NCBI RefSeq assembly: GCF_013408445.1
Contig: NZ_JACBZL010000001.1
Location: 806,001 to 870,000 of the forward strand
Source: Corynebacterium tuberculostearicum
Lineage (GTDB): Bacteria > Actinomycetota > Actinomycetes > Mycobacteriales > Mycobacteriaceae
Direction: 5' to 3'
DNA length: 64,000 nt
Each line of letters starts with the position of its first letter. Within the stretch, counting starts at the first letter, position 1. The notes under the pieces were generated by a model, which was not told the DNA's origin, made no database searches, and was given only the letters and a program-made list of their open reading frames with translations. Shown one piece after another: positions 17,675 to 26,625 of this stretch. The position numbers and the translations under genes are program-made.

Positions 17675-18505
17675 CTACGCCTCCCCTTCCCCGCGCTGCG
17701 GCTCGCCGCCTTCACGACGCAGCCAGTCGAAAGAGCCCGCATCAAAATCACTCCCACCGGCAAAGTGGATGAAGGCATCCGTCAGGCTACCGCCTTGGCG
17801 CACCTCTTCGACGTGGCCAGCAGATAGCACCTGTCCTCCCGCGATAATGGCTACATGATCACACAAGCCCTCCACCAGTTGCATAACGTGTGAAGACAGG
17901 ATTACGGTGCCACCGCGGGCGGCATAGGCGCGCAAGAGCTCCTGAATGAGCTGGCCGGAGACTGGGTCCACCGCTTCCAAAGGCTCGTCGAGGATCACTA
18001 CCTCTGGGTTATGCAGGAGCGCACCTGCCAAAAGGATCTTCTTAGTCATGCCGGCGGAATAGTCCGCGATGGGTTTATCGGCGGCGTCGGCAAGCTGCAG
18101 GGCATCCAGCAGCTGTGCGCTGCGGCGCTCCACCTCGGCTTGGTTCATGCTGCGCAAAGCGCCGAGATAAAACAGGTACTCCGGGCCAGACAAGCGGTCA
18201 AAGACGGGAGCGCCATCAATGAGCAGGCCCATCGCCGCCTTAGCCGCAATCGGTTCCTGCCACGTATTGTGCCCAGCGATGAACGCCTCACCGCTATCGG
18301 GGCGCATCAGACCACACGCCATGGTCAGCATGGTGGTCTTGCCAGCGCCATTAGGGCCGACGATGCCATAAATAGAGCCCCGCGGAATGTCAAGGCTCAA
18401 ATTCGACACCGCGGGGCGTCCAGCGAAAGATTTATTCAGACCGCGCACGGCAAAGGCCTGCGCGGTGGGGTCATCTGCAAGCGGTGGATAATTCGGAATA
18501 ATCAT
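17675..18505 (-). CDS. ABC transporter ATP-binding protein
   Basis: 276 aa. Walker A GPNGAGKTT near residue 50, a divergent signature YSAGMTKK, Walker B VVILDEP, and switch His in ILSSHV. ATG at 18505 is used; a TTG three codons upstream, 10 nt past the rlmN stop, is an alternative. Neither has a strong Shine-Dalgarno, consistent with coupling to rlmN. Partner of the downstream permease. Confidence 0.88.
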   Translation of the reverse strand: MIIPNYPPLADDPTAQAFAVRGLNKSFAGRPAVSNLSLDIPRGSIYGIVGPNGAGKTTMLTMACGLMRPDSGEAFIAGHNTWQEPIAAKAAMGLLIDGAPVFDRLSGPEYLFYLGALRSMNQAEVERRSAQLLDALQLADAADKPIADYSAGMTKKILLAGALLHNPEVVILDEPLEAVDPVSGQLIQELLRAYAARGGTVILSSHVMQLVEGLCDHVAIIAGGQVLSAGHVEEVRQGGSLTDAFIHFAGGSDFDAGSFDWLRREGGEPQRGEGEA

Positions 18506-18523
18506 ATCCGCCAATGTTATCAG

Positions 18524-19636
18524 TTAGGCGGACTTATCTTCCCGTTCATCCGCTGCGAGCTGACCACACGCTGCCGCAATCTCATCGCCCTTGGTATCGC
18601 GCACCGTGCAAGGAACGCCTTGGGCCTGTACGCGGCGCACGAACTCGTCCTGGCGGTCCTGCGGGGCCGCATCCCACTCCGAGCCCGGCGTGGGGTTCAG
18701 CGGAATGACATTGACGTGAACCTTGGAGCCCAGCTTCTGATGCAGCTTGCGGCCCAGCATATCCGCGCGGAAATCCTGGTCATTCTTATCGCGAATCAGG
18801 GCATACTCGATGGACACGCGGCGAGCAGACTTATCCGCGTAATAGCGCGCAGCATCGAGCACCTCATCGACGGACCAACGGTTATTGACTGGCACGAGAC
18901 CATCGCGCAGCTCATCATCCGGAGTGTGCAAGGAAACGGCGAGCGTGCAGGCCAAATCTTCGTCCGCCAGCTTACGGATTGCCGGTGCCAAGCCCACGGT
19001 AGACACGGTCACGTTGCGCTGGGAAAGACCAAAGCCGGCACCATCCTGGCCGGTAATCTGTCGCACGGCCTGCACCACGCGCTTGTAGTTGGCCAGTGGC
19101 TCACCCATGCCCATGAAGACCACGTTGGACAGGCGGCCACCTTCTGCTGCCATCGCGGCTGCAGCATGGCGGAACTGCTCAACGATCTCGCCCGTGGACA
19201 AGTTGCGGTCTAGACCGCCCTGGCCGGTAGCGCAGAACGGGCAGGCCATACCGCAGCCGGCTTGGGAAGAAATACACAACGTGGCGCGTCCTGGGTAGCG
19301 CATCAGAACCGACTCCAGCAGCGTGCCATCATGCAAACGCCACAGGGACTTAGTGGTCTCGCCGTCATCCGTGGAAGTAGTCCGGATAGGCTGCATGAGC
19401 TCAGGGAAGAAGGCTTCCTTAACTGCTTCACGCTTGCCGGCGGGGATATCGGTCATATCCTCTACATTGTCGGTATAGTGCTCGTAATAGTGCTTAGCCA
19501 GCTGCTTTGCGCGGAATTTAGGCAGGCCAATTTCTGCGAGCTTGTCAATACGCTCGGTTTCGGTCAGGTCCGCGAAGTGCTTAGGGGGAAGTCCGCGGCG
19601 CGGGGCGGAGAAGTTAAGTTTCACTGGTTGAGCCAT
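18524..19636 (-). CDS. rlmN: 23S rRNA (adenine2503-C2)/tRNA methyltransferase
   Basis: 370 aa radical-SAM enzyme that methylates C2 of A2503 in 23S rRNA. The cluster motif is [34 protein letters not shown] and the late [18 protein letters not shown] segment (with its Cys) match RlmN. Two or more in-frame starts exist; ATG at 19636 ([15 protein letters not shown]) fits the usual N-terminus. Divergent from the LapA-domain gene. Confidence 0.93.
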   Translation of the reverse strand: MAQPVKLNFSAPRRGLPPKHFADLTETERIDKLAEIGLPKFRAKQLAKHYYEHYTDNVEDMTDIPAGKREAVKEAFFPELMQPIRTTSTDDGETTKSLWRLHDGTLLESVLMRYPGRATLCISSQAGCGMACPFCATGQGGLDRNLSTGEIVEQFRHAAAAMAAEGGRLSNVVFMGMGEPLANYKRVVQAVRQITGQDGAGFGLSQRNVTVSTVGLAPAIRKLADEDLACTLAVSLHTPDDELRDGLVPVNNRWSVDEVLDAARYYADKSARRVSIEYALIRDKNDQDFRADMLGRKLHQKLGSKVHVNVIPLNPTPGSEWDAAPQDRQDEFVRRVQAQGVPCTVRDTKGDEIAAACGQLAADEREDKSA

Positions 19637-19730
19637 AGTGTTGCCCATCTTTCCACGGTCTGCGTGGGTTTTTCCAATTGAAAGCCATGCCAAGTGGCAT
19701 AATCGACAGGTTTAAAGAAATAATGGATGC

Positions 19731-20138
19731 ATGACAAATCCGAATTACCCCGCAGATGACTTTTCTTCTTCCGACGCAGACCTCTCCTCGACGGAGATGA
19801 ACACTTCTGCACCGGAGACCGGTTCTGACCTAGAGCCGACGGTCTCTGACTCTACTTCTCACTCCACCCAGCCTTCTGGCAAGGCCAAGGGATCTTTCGC
19901 AGCCAGCACGTGGATCGCGCTCATCGTAGGTTTCCTGCTGCTGATTGTTCTCATTGTTTTCATCATGCAAAACCAGCACGAGGTTCCCATGAACTTCCTG
20001 GGCTGGTCCGGTGAGTTCCCTGCCGGAATTGCTTTCCTCATCTTCGCCATTGGCGGAGCACTCATCATGGCGCTGGTGGGTGGCTGGCGCATGTTCGAGT
20101 TGCGCCGCCAGCTGCGCAAGCAAGCTCAGCAGGTATAA
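19731..20138 (+). CDS. LapA-domain (DUF1049) membrane protein
   Basis: 135 aa. An acidic, Ser/Thr-rich ~50-residue N-terminus, two hydrophobic helices (WIALIVGFLLLIVLIVFIMQ and GIAFLIFAIGGALIMALVGG), the NQHEVPMNFLGW linker typical of the LapA domain, and a basic C-terminal coil (RRQLRKQAQQ). In proteobacteria the domain links to LPS assembly; in this LPS-free lineage the role is unknown, though the position beside cdsA hints at envelope lipids. Confidence 0.8.
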   Translation: MTNPNYPADDFSSSDADLSSTEMNTSAPETGSDLEPTVSDSTSHSTQPSGKAKGSFAASTWIALIVGFLLLIVLIVFIMQNQHEVPMNFLGWSGEFPAGIAFLIFAIGGALIMALVGGWRMFELRRQLRKQAQQV

Positions 20139-20143
20139 ATCTC

Positions 20144-20206
20144 AAAAAGCCGCCGCTCCCCTTTTCCCGCCTTCTTAGGAAGGACTATTGGGGAGAGGCG
20201 GCTTTT
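20144..20206. terminator. Bidirectional terminator between LapA-domain gene and cdsA
   Basis: Outer stem aaaagccgcc / ggcggctttt with inner ctcccc / ggggag pairing, T-rich on both flanks, in a convergent gap. Confidence 0.85.
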
Positions 20207-20221
20207 GCGTACCCGCTGCTT

Positions 20222-21151
20222 CTATGGCGTAAACGTTGCCAGGAAGCTAATGGCCACCCAGGTAACCATGGCGGAAGGCAGCATGCCATCCAGGCGGTCC
20301 ATCAGTCCACCATGGCCTGGCAGCAGGTCCGACATATCCTTGATTCCCAGCTCACGCTTAAACTGTGATTCCACCAAGTCGCCCAAGGTGGCGCAAATGA
20401 CGAGGCCAAGGCCCATCAGGCCGCCCACCCAGGCATCGTGATGGAGCAGGAACTTCACGGTAAGCGCGCCGGTGACCACGCCGAAGACGATGGACCCGGC
20501 AAAGCCCTCCCACGATTTCTTGGGGCTTACTGCGGGGGCCATGGGATGCGAGCCAAACATCACGCCAGCGATATAGCCACCAGTATCGGATGCCACCACG
20601 CACAACATGAAAACGACGATGGAAGCGGCACCACTGGCAAACGGGGTCGACACCAGCGATAGCATTGCTGCGAAGGTAGCAAATAGCGGAATCCACGTCA
20701 GCACAAAAATGCCGACGGACATATCGCGCAGGTAGTTAATTGGTGGGCGATGGCGACCATTATGGAAGAGGCGACCAAACATAAGCGCCAGCACAGCGGT
20801 AACATAGACCGCCACAAGGCCGGGCGCGCCCAGTGGCCACGAGACCCACACCATGGCTTGGCCCAGAATAATGAGCAAGGTGCGCGGAATATAGTAGGAA
20901 TGCTCCCGCAGGCGGCTGAGCACCTCCCACATAGCAACGCCAACTGCAAGGGCGACGACCGCGTACCACGCGAGCGGGCCGGCCCATACGGCGAGCACGA
21001 CAAGTGCGCCGAGGCCTACGCCAACGCCGATAGCGGCCGGCAAATCGCGGCCTGCGCCATTCTTCGGCTGAGGCAATCGGCGGTTTATGGCGTCACTCAC
21101 CGTGACCGGCTCCTTTCGCTGCTTCTTTCGCGCCCCCTCGCTAACGTTCAC
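20222..21151 (-). CDS. cdsA: Phosphatidate cytidylyltransferase
   Basis: 309 aa, ~8 membrane helices; makes CDP-diacylglycerol from phosphatidate and CTP for all phospholipids, including phosphatidylinositol. The C-terminal signature is complete: S-QFKRELGIKDMSDLLPGHGG-LMDRLD. GTG at 21151 is chosen because GGGAGGGCGAG precedes it; the in-frame region upstream reads like spacer and overlaps the frr terminator. Downstream of frr in a leftward run. Confidence 0.94.
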   Translation of the reverse strand: MNVSEGARKKQRKEPVTVSDAINRRLPQPKNGAGRDLPAAIGVGVGLGALVVLAVWAGPLAWYAVVALAVGVAMWEVLSRLREHSYYIPRTLLIILGQAMVWVSWPLGAPGLVAVYVTAVLALMFGRLFHNGRHRPPINYLRDMSVGIFVLTWIPLFATFAAMLSLVSTPFASGAASIVVFMLCVVASDTGGYIAGVMFGSHPMAPAVSPKKSWEGFAGSIVFGVVTGALTVKFLLHHDAWVGGLMGLGLVICATLGDLVESQFKRELGIKDMSDLLPGHGGLMDRLDGMLPSAMVTWVAISFLATFTP

Positions 21152-21205
21152 TGCTCGCCCTCCCCTACTCCAGACTTCGGAGCTGTAGGCCGCGGAACAG
21201 AAAAA

Positions 21206-21235
21206 GCGCCGCCGGCCGGGGACAGGCACGGCGGC
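21206..21235 (-). terminator. Intrinsic terminator downstream of frr
   Basis: Leftward reading: gccgccg / cggcggc stem with a 14-nt loop followed by GCTTTTTC. Confidence 0.75.
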
Positions 21236-21249
21236 AATGACGGGAGGTG

Positions 21250-21807
21250 CTAGACCTCCATCAGCTCGTTTTCCTTGTTTTCTACCAGCTTGTCCACCTG
21301 CTCGATGTAGCCGGAAGTAATCTTTTCCATTTCCTTTTCCGCTGCGATGACCTCGTCCTCGCCGGCGTCGCCGTCCTTCTGCAGCTTCTTCAACTGCTCC
21401 ATGGCCTTGCGGCGAATATTACGGATAGCAATCTTGCCGTCCTCGCCCTTGCTCTTGGCCAGCTTCACCATTTCCTTACGACGCTCCTCCGTCAGCTGCG
21501 GAACGGTCACGCGCAGAACTTGGCCATCGTTGGTAGGATTCACACCCAAATCCGAGTTGCGGATGGAGTTTTCAATCTCATGAATCATGGACTGCTCATA
21601 AGGCTTGATGAGCAGCATGCGCGGCTCCGGTACGGAAATGGTAGCCATCTGGGTAATCGGGGTAGGTACACCGTAGTATTCGGCTACCAAGCCGTTGAAC
21701 ATGGTGGGGTTCGCGCGGCCGGTACGAATGGTCACCAGCTGCTCGCGGGTGTGCTCGACGGAAGCGGTCATGTGCTCTTCTGCTTCGAGCTGAATCTCAT
21801 CGATCAT
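21250..21807 (-). CDS. frr: Ribosome recycling factor
   Basis: 185 aa, the normal length. Splits post-termination 70S ribosomes with EF-G. Typical segments: [25 protein letters not shown], the PLTxERRKExVKLAK-like helix ([16 protein letters not shown]) and [13 protein letters not shown]. Lies 71 bp downstream of pyrH. Confidence 0.97.
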   Translation of the reverse strand: MIDEIQLEAEEHMTASVEHTREQLVTIRTGRANPTMFNGLVAEYYGVPTPITQMATISVPEPRMLLIKPYEQSMIHEIENSIRNSDLGVNPTNDGQVLRVTVPQLTEERRKEMVKLAKSKGEDGKIAIRNIRRKAMEQLKKLQKDGDAGEDEVIAAEKEMEKITSGYIEQVDKLVENKENELMEV

Positions 21808-21878
21808 GAGGTTAAATCATCCTTAAACGAATAGGGGTGGCTGTATAAAAAGGTAGCAGGTTCGCGGCCCTTACAGTA

Positions 21879-22607
21879 TTAGGACTGCACCAGCGTGCCG
21901 ATAACTTCGCCGCCTGCGGCACGGGCGATATTGCCCTCCTCCAGCAGGTTAAAGACCAAAATCGGCATATCATTGTCCATGCACAGGCTAAAGGCCGTGG
22001 CATCTGCAACCTTGAGGCCCTTTTCAATGACCTCACGCGGAGTGATTTCGGAGTACAGTTCCGCATCCGGGTTGGTGCGTGGGTCATCGGAGTAGACGCC
22101 ATCGACTGCCTTGGCCAAGAAAAGAACCTCGGCACCAATTTCCAGGGCACGCTGCGCGGCAGTGGTATCCGTGGAGAAGTACGGCATGCCCATGCCGGCG
22201 CCAAAGATAACCACACGACCCTTTTCCAGGTGGCGGTCAGCGCGCAGCGGCAGATACGGCTCGGCAATCTGCGCCATGTTGATGGAGGTCTGCACGCGGC
22301 AGTCCACGCCCTGCTGCTTGAGGAAGTCCTGCAATGCGAGAGAATTCATTACCGTGCCCAGCATGCCCATGTAGTCCGAACGAGCACGATCCATGCCGCG
22401 CTGGGAAAGCTCCGCGCCGCGGAAGAAGTTTCCGCCGCCGATAACCACTGCAATTTCGATTCCCTGGCGGGAGACCTCGGCGATTTGGCGGGCTACGTTT
22501 TCAACCACGTCTGGGTCGATACCGACCTTGCCGCCGCCGAACATCTCACCGCCCAGCTTCAGCATTACTCGCTTGTATCCAGTTCGCTTAATATCTGCAG
22601 CAGTCAC
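21879..22607 (-). CDS. pyrH: UMP kinase
   Basis: 242 aa amino-acid-kinase-fold enzyme phosphorylating UMP to [17 protein letters not shown] near the N-terminus, [26 protein letters not shown] and the C-terminal nucleotide-binding [16 protein letters not shown] are the bacterial UMPK signatures. Upstream of frr, as in most bacteria. Confidence 0.97.
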   Translation of the reverse strand: MTAADIKRTGYKRVMLKLGGEMFGGGKVGIDPDVVENVARQIAEVSRQGIEIAVVIGGGNFFRGAELSQRGMDRARSDYMGMLGTVMNSLALQDFLKQQGVDCRVQTSINMAQIAEPYLPLRADRHLEKGRVVIFGAGMGMPYFSTDTTAAQRALEIGAEVLFLAKAVDGVYSDDPRTNPDAELYSEITPREVIEKGLKVADATAFSLCMDNDMPILVFNLLEEGNIARAAGGEVIGTLVQS

Positions 22608-22780
22608 GCCTACTTCGTCTCCTTAACGCGGGACAGTTTCAATCTCCGCCCTATCTTACCCATATATCTTTCGCTTCCTCACACCGCCCGCCGGTGCAGG
22701 CCAGTAGGCAATTGCGAGGTGCCAGTCCCGCTCCTGCGAATAGACAATCCGCACAAGTCGGCACGGTGAGCGCACAACAA

Positions 22781-22809
22781 AGCCCACGAAGGATAATCCT
22801 TCGTGGGCT
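22781..22809 (-). terminator. Hairpin downstream of tsf
   Basis: 14-bp perfect inverted repeat agcccacgaaggat / atccttcgtgggct with a one-base loop; weak TTTGTTG tail in the leftward reading. Confidence 0.7.
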
Positions 22810-22830
22810 AGTCGTTACAGCGGGATGGGC

Positions 22831-23643
22831 TTAAGCGCCAACCTCGTAGCGAACGAAGCCGGTGATGGTGGTGCCAGCTTCTTCAGCAACCTGCTTTACG
22901 GTCTTCTTGTTATCAGACAGGGAAGCCTGCTCCAGCAGAACGATGGACTTGAAGAAGCCGTTCAGGCGGCCTTCCACGATCTTCGGCAGGGCTGCCTCTG
23001 GCTTGCCCTCCTCACGAGTGGTGGCCTCAGCGATCTCGCGCTCCTTCTCAACGATCTCTGCAGGAACGTCCTCGCGGGTGAGGTACTCAGCGTTCATTGC
23101 AGCAATCTGCAGTGCTGCGGCGTGAGCGCCTTCCTCGCTACCCTCGTAGGAAACCAGAACGCCCACTGCCGGCGGCAGGTCAGCGGAACGCTGGTGCAGG
23201 TAAACGGCAACGTTGTCGCCCTCTACGGTAACTGCACGGCGTGCCTGCAGCTTCTCACCGGTCTTTGCGGACTCCTCGTCCACGACCTCGGAGACCTTCT
23301 TGCCGTCGATTTCAATGTTGTTGAGCTCGTCAGCGGAGTTTGCCTTGGCCTCAGCAGCAGCGTCAGCAATCTTGGCTGCGAAGGTCTTGAAAGCCTCGTT
23401 CTTAGCAACGAAGTCGGTCTCACAGTTGATCTCGACCATGGTGTTGCCGGAAACTGCGATGAGGCCCTCGGTAGCCTCACGGTCAGCGCGCTTGGAGACG
23501 TTCTTAGCGCCCTTAATGCGCAGGTACTCAACGGCCTTGTCGTAGTCGCCGTTGGACTCTTCCAGAGCCTTCTTGCAATCGAGCATGCCGGAGCCGGTAG
23601 CTTCGCGCAGTGCCTTGACGTCTGCAGCAGTGTAGTTCGCCAT
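22831..23643 (-). CDS. tsf: Elongation factor Ts
   Basis: 270 aa nucleotide-exchange factor for EF-Tu. N-terminal UBA-like domain ([23 protein letters not shown]), the TDF motif in ETDFVAKNE, and HIAA/QIAAMNA-type core; C-terminal helix ends in GFVRYEVGA. Highly biased codons. Lies ~300 bp downstream of rpsB. Confidence 0.97.
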   Translation of the reverse strand: MANYTAADVKALREATGSGMLDCKKALEESNGDYDKAVEYLRIKGAKNVSKRADREATEGLIAVSGNTMVEINCETDFVAKNEAFKTFAAKIADAAAEAKANSADELNNIEIDGKKVSEVVDEESAKTGEKLQARRAVTVEGDNVAVYLHQRSADLPPAVGVLVSYEGSEEGAHAAALQIAAMNAEYLTREDVPAEIVEKEREIAEATTREEGKPEAALPKIVEGRLNGFFKSIVLLEQASLSDNKKTVKQVAEEAGTTITGFVRYEVGA

Positions 23644-23798
23644 AGTTGGGGCGATCCTCCTTGAAAATCAAACAGTGTTCGTTCAAACAGCGTAGTCGAC
23701 GCGGTGAAATCGCGCCGCTTTAGGGTGGCAGAAACCACCCCTTTCCCACCTCTGCGTAAAGGTGGAGCTGGCTTCAGCAGAACCCAGCATAGATAAAA

Positions 23799-23838
23799 CC
23801 AACCCCCGCCGCCGTTAAAGCACGGTGGCGGGGGTTGG
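23799..23838 (-). terminator. Intrinsic terminator between rpsB and tsf
   Basis: Leftward reading: ccaacccccgcc-centred 16-bp stem, 8-nt loop, then TTTTATC. A strong terminator inside the rpsB-tsf unit suggests partial read-through or a separate tsf promoter in the 155 bp that follow. Confidence 0.85.
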
Positions 23839-23942
23839 TAAACAGCCTTGGGCAGGAATTACTCCCTTGCTGCCCCACACCAAAAGTGCGTGGGGTATTC
23901 AGTTAAACGCAGGTAAGGAAGATTCCTAGCGAGAAGTTAAGA

Positions 23943-24776
23943 CTACTTCTCGGCCTTGTCTGCGGATGCTTCCTCAGACTTTTCCGCGGAGGCCGGGTCG
24001 GAAGCTGCGGCAGCTGCCTCAGCGTCACGCTTTTCCTTCTCAGCGGAGTCGCCGGCAGCTTCCTTAGCTGCAGCCAGCTGACGCTCCTCACGAGCCTTCT
24101 TGCCTTCCTCAACAGCGGAGGCAACGATGCCGGAGAGCAGCTTGGTGGAGCGGATGGCGTCGTCGTTGCCCGGGATCGGGAAGTCAACGTCGTCCGGGTC
24201 GCAGTTGGTGTCCAGGATGGCAACAACCGGGATGTTCAGCTTGTGAGCTTCCTTTACCGCGATGTGCTCCTTGTTGGTATCAACAATCCACAGTGCGGAT
24301 GGGGTCTTGGCCATATCGGAGATGCCACCCAGAACGCGCTCGAGCTTGGCGCGCTCACGGTTGAGCATGAGAACTTCCTTCTTGGTGCGGCCCTTGTAGC
24401 CGTCCTCACGCTCGTCCATTGCCTGAAGCTCCTTCATGCGCTTCAGACGCTTGGAAACGGTCTGGAAGTTGGTGAGCATGCCGCCCAACCAGCGGTGGTT
24501 GACGTAAGGCATACCGACGCGGGTTGCTTCCTCAGCAACTGCTTCCTGAGCCTGCTTCTTGGTACCAACGAACAGGATGGTGCCGCCGTGTGCAACGGTT
24601 TCCTTGACGAACTCGTAAGCCTCGTCAATGTAGGTCAGCGTCTGCTGCAGGTCGATGATGTAGATGCCGTTACGGTCAGTGAAGATGAAACGACGCATCT
24701 TCGGATTCCAGCGACGGGTCTGGTGGCCAAAGTGCACACCAGCGTCGAGGAGCTCGCGCATGGTTACAACTGCCAT
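23943..24776 (-). CDS. rpsB: 30S ribosomal protein S2
   Basis: 277 aa. [22 protein letters not shown] at the N-terminus, [10 protein letters not shown] and [25 protein letters not shown] are S2 signatures. ATG at 24776 is chosen by homology (MAVVTMREL) with a GAAAG/GCGAG sequence upstream; the longer in-frame extension looks non-coding. The last ~50 residues are a Lys/Glu/Ala low-complexity tail absent from E. coli S2. Confidence 0.97.
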   Translation of the reverse strand: MAVVTMRELLDAGVHFGHQTRRWNPKMRRFIFTDRNGIYIIDLQQTLTYIDEAYEFVKETVAHGGTILFVGTKKQAQEAVAEEATRVGMPYVNHRWLGGMLTNFQTVSKRLKRMKELQAMDEREDGYKGRTKKEVLMLNRERAKLERVLGGISDMAKTPSALWIVDTNKEHIAVKEAHKLNIPVVAILDTNCDPDDVDFPIPGNDDAIRSTKLLSGIVASAVEEGKKAREERQLAAAKEAAGDSAEKEKRDAEAAAAASDPASAEKSEEASADKAEK

Positions 24777-25154
24777 GATTCGCTCGCTTTCTTTTATCTT
24801 GTCTTTCGGTTTTCCAATTGTGCGGTGTTTTATTCCGCACCCTAGCAACGAAGGCCCCGCTGACACCTTGTTTCCAAGGACCACGTCAACCGTCAGGCTG
24901 TCTCTTCCTTCCAGCAGGAAGCGACAACTTCGCCGCGCGTAGTCAATGCCTCCACGAGGTGGACACACTGCTGCCCCAAAGAATAATCCCTATACGCTGG
25001 TTTTTCCAAACCGAAGACAGCTTATCCACAACTTCGCCGCAGCCACTTTGCATCAATCGTCACAACCGACTCAATCACATCATGCAACCCAAGTTGTCCA
25101 CAGCTAAAGAAGAACGGACTACCGAAACGCTTCTTTCCGGCTGACACTGTGCCC
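24777..25154. other. Divergent intergenic region with DnaA-type 9-mers
   Basis: 378 bp between the rpsB start (leftward) and the M23 gene (rightward). No coding frame. It must hold the rpsB promoter and the M23 promoter. It contains TTATCCACA at 25022-25030 and TTGTCCACA at 25094-25102, the two classic actinobacterial DnaA-box 9-mers, in the same orientation and 72 bp apart. A short hairpin (cttcc agca ggaag) lies near 24905-24925. Confidence 0.6.
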
Positions 25155-25676
25155 ATGAATTATGTGCTTTCCTGCTCCGCATTTCCCGCTTGCCGACGCC
25201 CCAGCTTCCTCCCCACTGCTTTCCTCACCCTTCTTTCGCTTTTTATTCTGTGTTGCCCACCGGCCACGGCCTACGTCGACCCTGCCTCGGGCAAACCTAG
25301 CCCGGCGCGGGTGCTGCGTGGATTCGACGCCCCAGAACACAAGTGGAGCCCTGGCCACCGCGGCGTCGACATGGCCCTATCAGTAGGCTCGCCGGTGGTC
25401 GCCGCCGAAGACGGCGAAGTCGCCTTTGTGGGTACGGTGGCCGGCAAACCAGTTGTCTCCATTGCCCACGCGGATGGAGTGAGAACGACGTATCAGCCCG
25501 TGCACGGCTCCGTAAAGCAGGGCCAAAAAGTCCGCGAGGGCCAAGTGATAGGCCGTTTAGGCAATCCCGTCGATGGCTATCCCGGACTGCACTGGGGTGC
25601 ACTCATCGCAAAAGATACCTACATCGACCCTTTAACCCTGCTGGATATGCCGGTAATTCGCCTCAAACCGCTTTAA
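25155..25676 (+). CDS. Secreted M23-family peptidase-like protein
   Basis: 173 aa. Signal peptide with a long hydrophobic core (residues ~20-38, cleavage near ATA-Y), then one LytM/M23 domain. The first zinc motif is intact: GHRGVDMA supplies His and Asp. The second motif, normally HxH, reads GLHWGA, so the first His of that pair is Gly while the zinc-binding His is kept. It may be a weak or non-catalytic peptidoglycan-binding protein. Same position next to rpsB and xerC as M. tuberculosis Rv2891. The start is unsure: GTG two codons upstream is possible, and neither has a Shine-Dalgarno. Its TAA overlaps the convergent xerC stop. Confidence 0.85.
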   Translation: MNYVLSCSAFPACRRPSFLPTAFLTLLSLFILCCPPATAYVDPASGKPSPARVLRGFDAPEHKWSPGHRGVDMALSVGSPVVAAEDGEVAFVGTVAGKPVVSIAHADGVRTTYQPVHGSVKQGQKVREGQVIGRLGNPVDGYPGLHWGALIAKDTYIDPLTLLDMPVIRLKPL

Positions 25677-26590
25677 GCTCGGGGATGGGCTTGGTCGTAA
25701 ACGCGCTGCAAGCGCTGCGCGGACACGTGGGTATAAATCTGCGTGGTATTAAGCGAGGAGTGCCCCAGCAGTTCTTGCACTACGCGCAAATCTGCCCCGC
25801 CTTCCAAAAGGTGGGTTGCGGCAGAGTGGCGCACCCCGTGCGGGGTAAGCCCCTGTGCACCAGTGACTTTGGCGGCCTTTTCCACAATGCGGCGCACCTG
25901 GCGTTGATCGATGCGCCCTCCCCTGCTGCCAACAAAGACCGCTTCAGTTTCAGCCGAGGCGATTTCTCCACGGCCTTTGTCAATCCACTGCTTTAAGGCG
26001 TCTTCCGCTGCGTGCCCGAAAGGTACTACGCGCTGCTTATTGCCTTTACCGGTGACGTGCAGGGTACCGCGCTGAAAATCAATATCGCCCAGGTCCAGCC
26101 GGACCAACTCCGCCACGCGCATACCGGAGGCATAGAGCAGCTCCAGGATGGCGCTATCGCGAAGGAAGTGGACTTCATCTGCAGAGACCGCATTGCCCAT
26201 AAGCTCGCCGGCCTGCTCCGGAGCAAGAACCGTGGGAAGATGACGCCCCACTTTGGGCGTAACTAAGCGGGCAGCAACGTCTCGCTTAAGGTGACCTTCG
26301 CGCACCGCCCAAGTAGAAAAACCCTTCGCTGCCGCGGTGCGCCGCGCCAGGGTGGAACGCGATTTTCCTTCCGCAACAGCCTCTGCCAACCATTGGCGCA
26401 GGCTGTTGAGGTCAAACTCCGCGAAGGTAGGCACGCTGCGTGCAAGGTCGCGCAAGTCGGCGCGATACCCGCGCACCGTCGCTTCTGCACGGCCCCTGAC
26501 ATGTAGTTGGAAATCCGCGAAGTCCTCAATGGCCTCAGCCATCTGCCCCTCAACTTTCGGAGCCTTCGCGGATTTTCCATCTTCACTCAT
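25673..26590 (-). CDS. xerC: Tyrosine recombinase XerC
   Basis: 305 aa. N-terminal SAM-like core-binding domain (~20-105), C-terminal catalytic domain with Arg in ASGMRVAEL, Lys in VTGKGNKQR, HxxR in TPHGVRHSAATHLLEGGADL, His in LLGHSSL and the nucleophile in QIYTHVS. Resolves chromosome dimers at dif with XerD. ATG at 26590 is chosen; a second in-frame ATG 16 codons later is possible. Last gene of the leftward yraN-yifB-dprA-xerC set. Confidence 0.94.
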   Translation of the reverse strand: MSEDGKSAKAPKVEGQMAEAIEDFADFQLHVRGRAEATVRGYRADLRDLARSVPTFAEFDLNSLRQWLAEAVAEGKSRSTLARRTAAAKGFSTWAVREGHLKRDVAARLVTPKVGRHLPTVLAPEQAGELMGNAVSADEVHFLRDSAILELLYASGMRVAELVRLDLGDIDFQRGTLHVTGKGNKQRVVPFGHAAEDALKQWIDKGRGEIASAETEAVFVGSRGGRIDQRQVRRIVEKAAKVTGAQGLTPHGVRHSAATHLLEGGADLRVVQELLGHSSLNTTQIYTHVSAQRLQRVYDQAHPRA

Positions 26591-26625
26591 GCCACAGCAG
26601 TGTACTCGCCAAACGCAGGTGCCAT

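Noticed and set aside
18011..19213. 400-codon plus-strand frame opposite the ABC ATPase and rlmN
   Set aside because: Antisense shadow of two genes with full motifs.
19687..19700. ATGCCA-AG-TGGCAT inverted repeat between rlmN and the LapA gene
   Set aside because: Only 6-bp arms; arises easily by chance and has no conserved spacing to a promoter.
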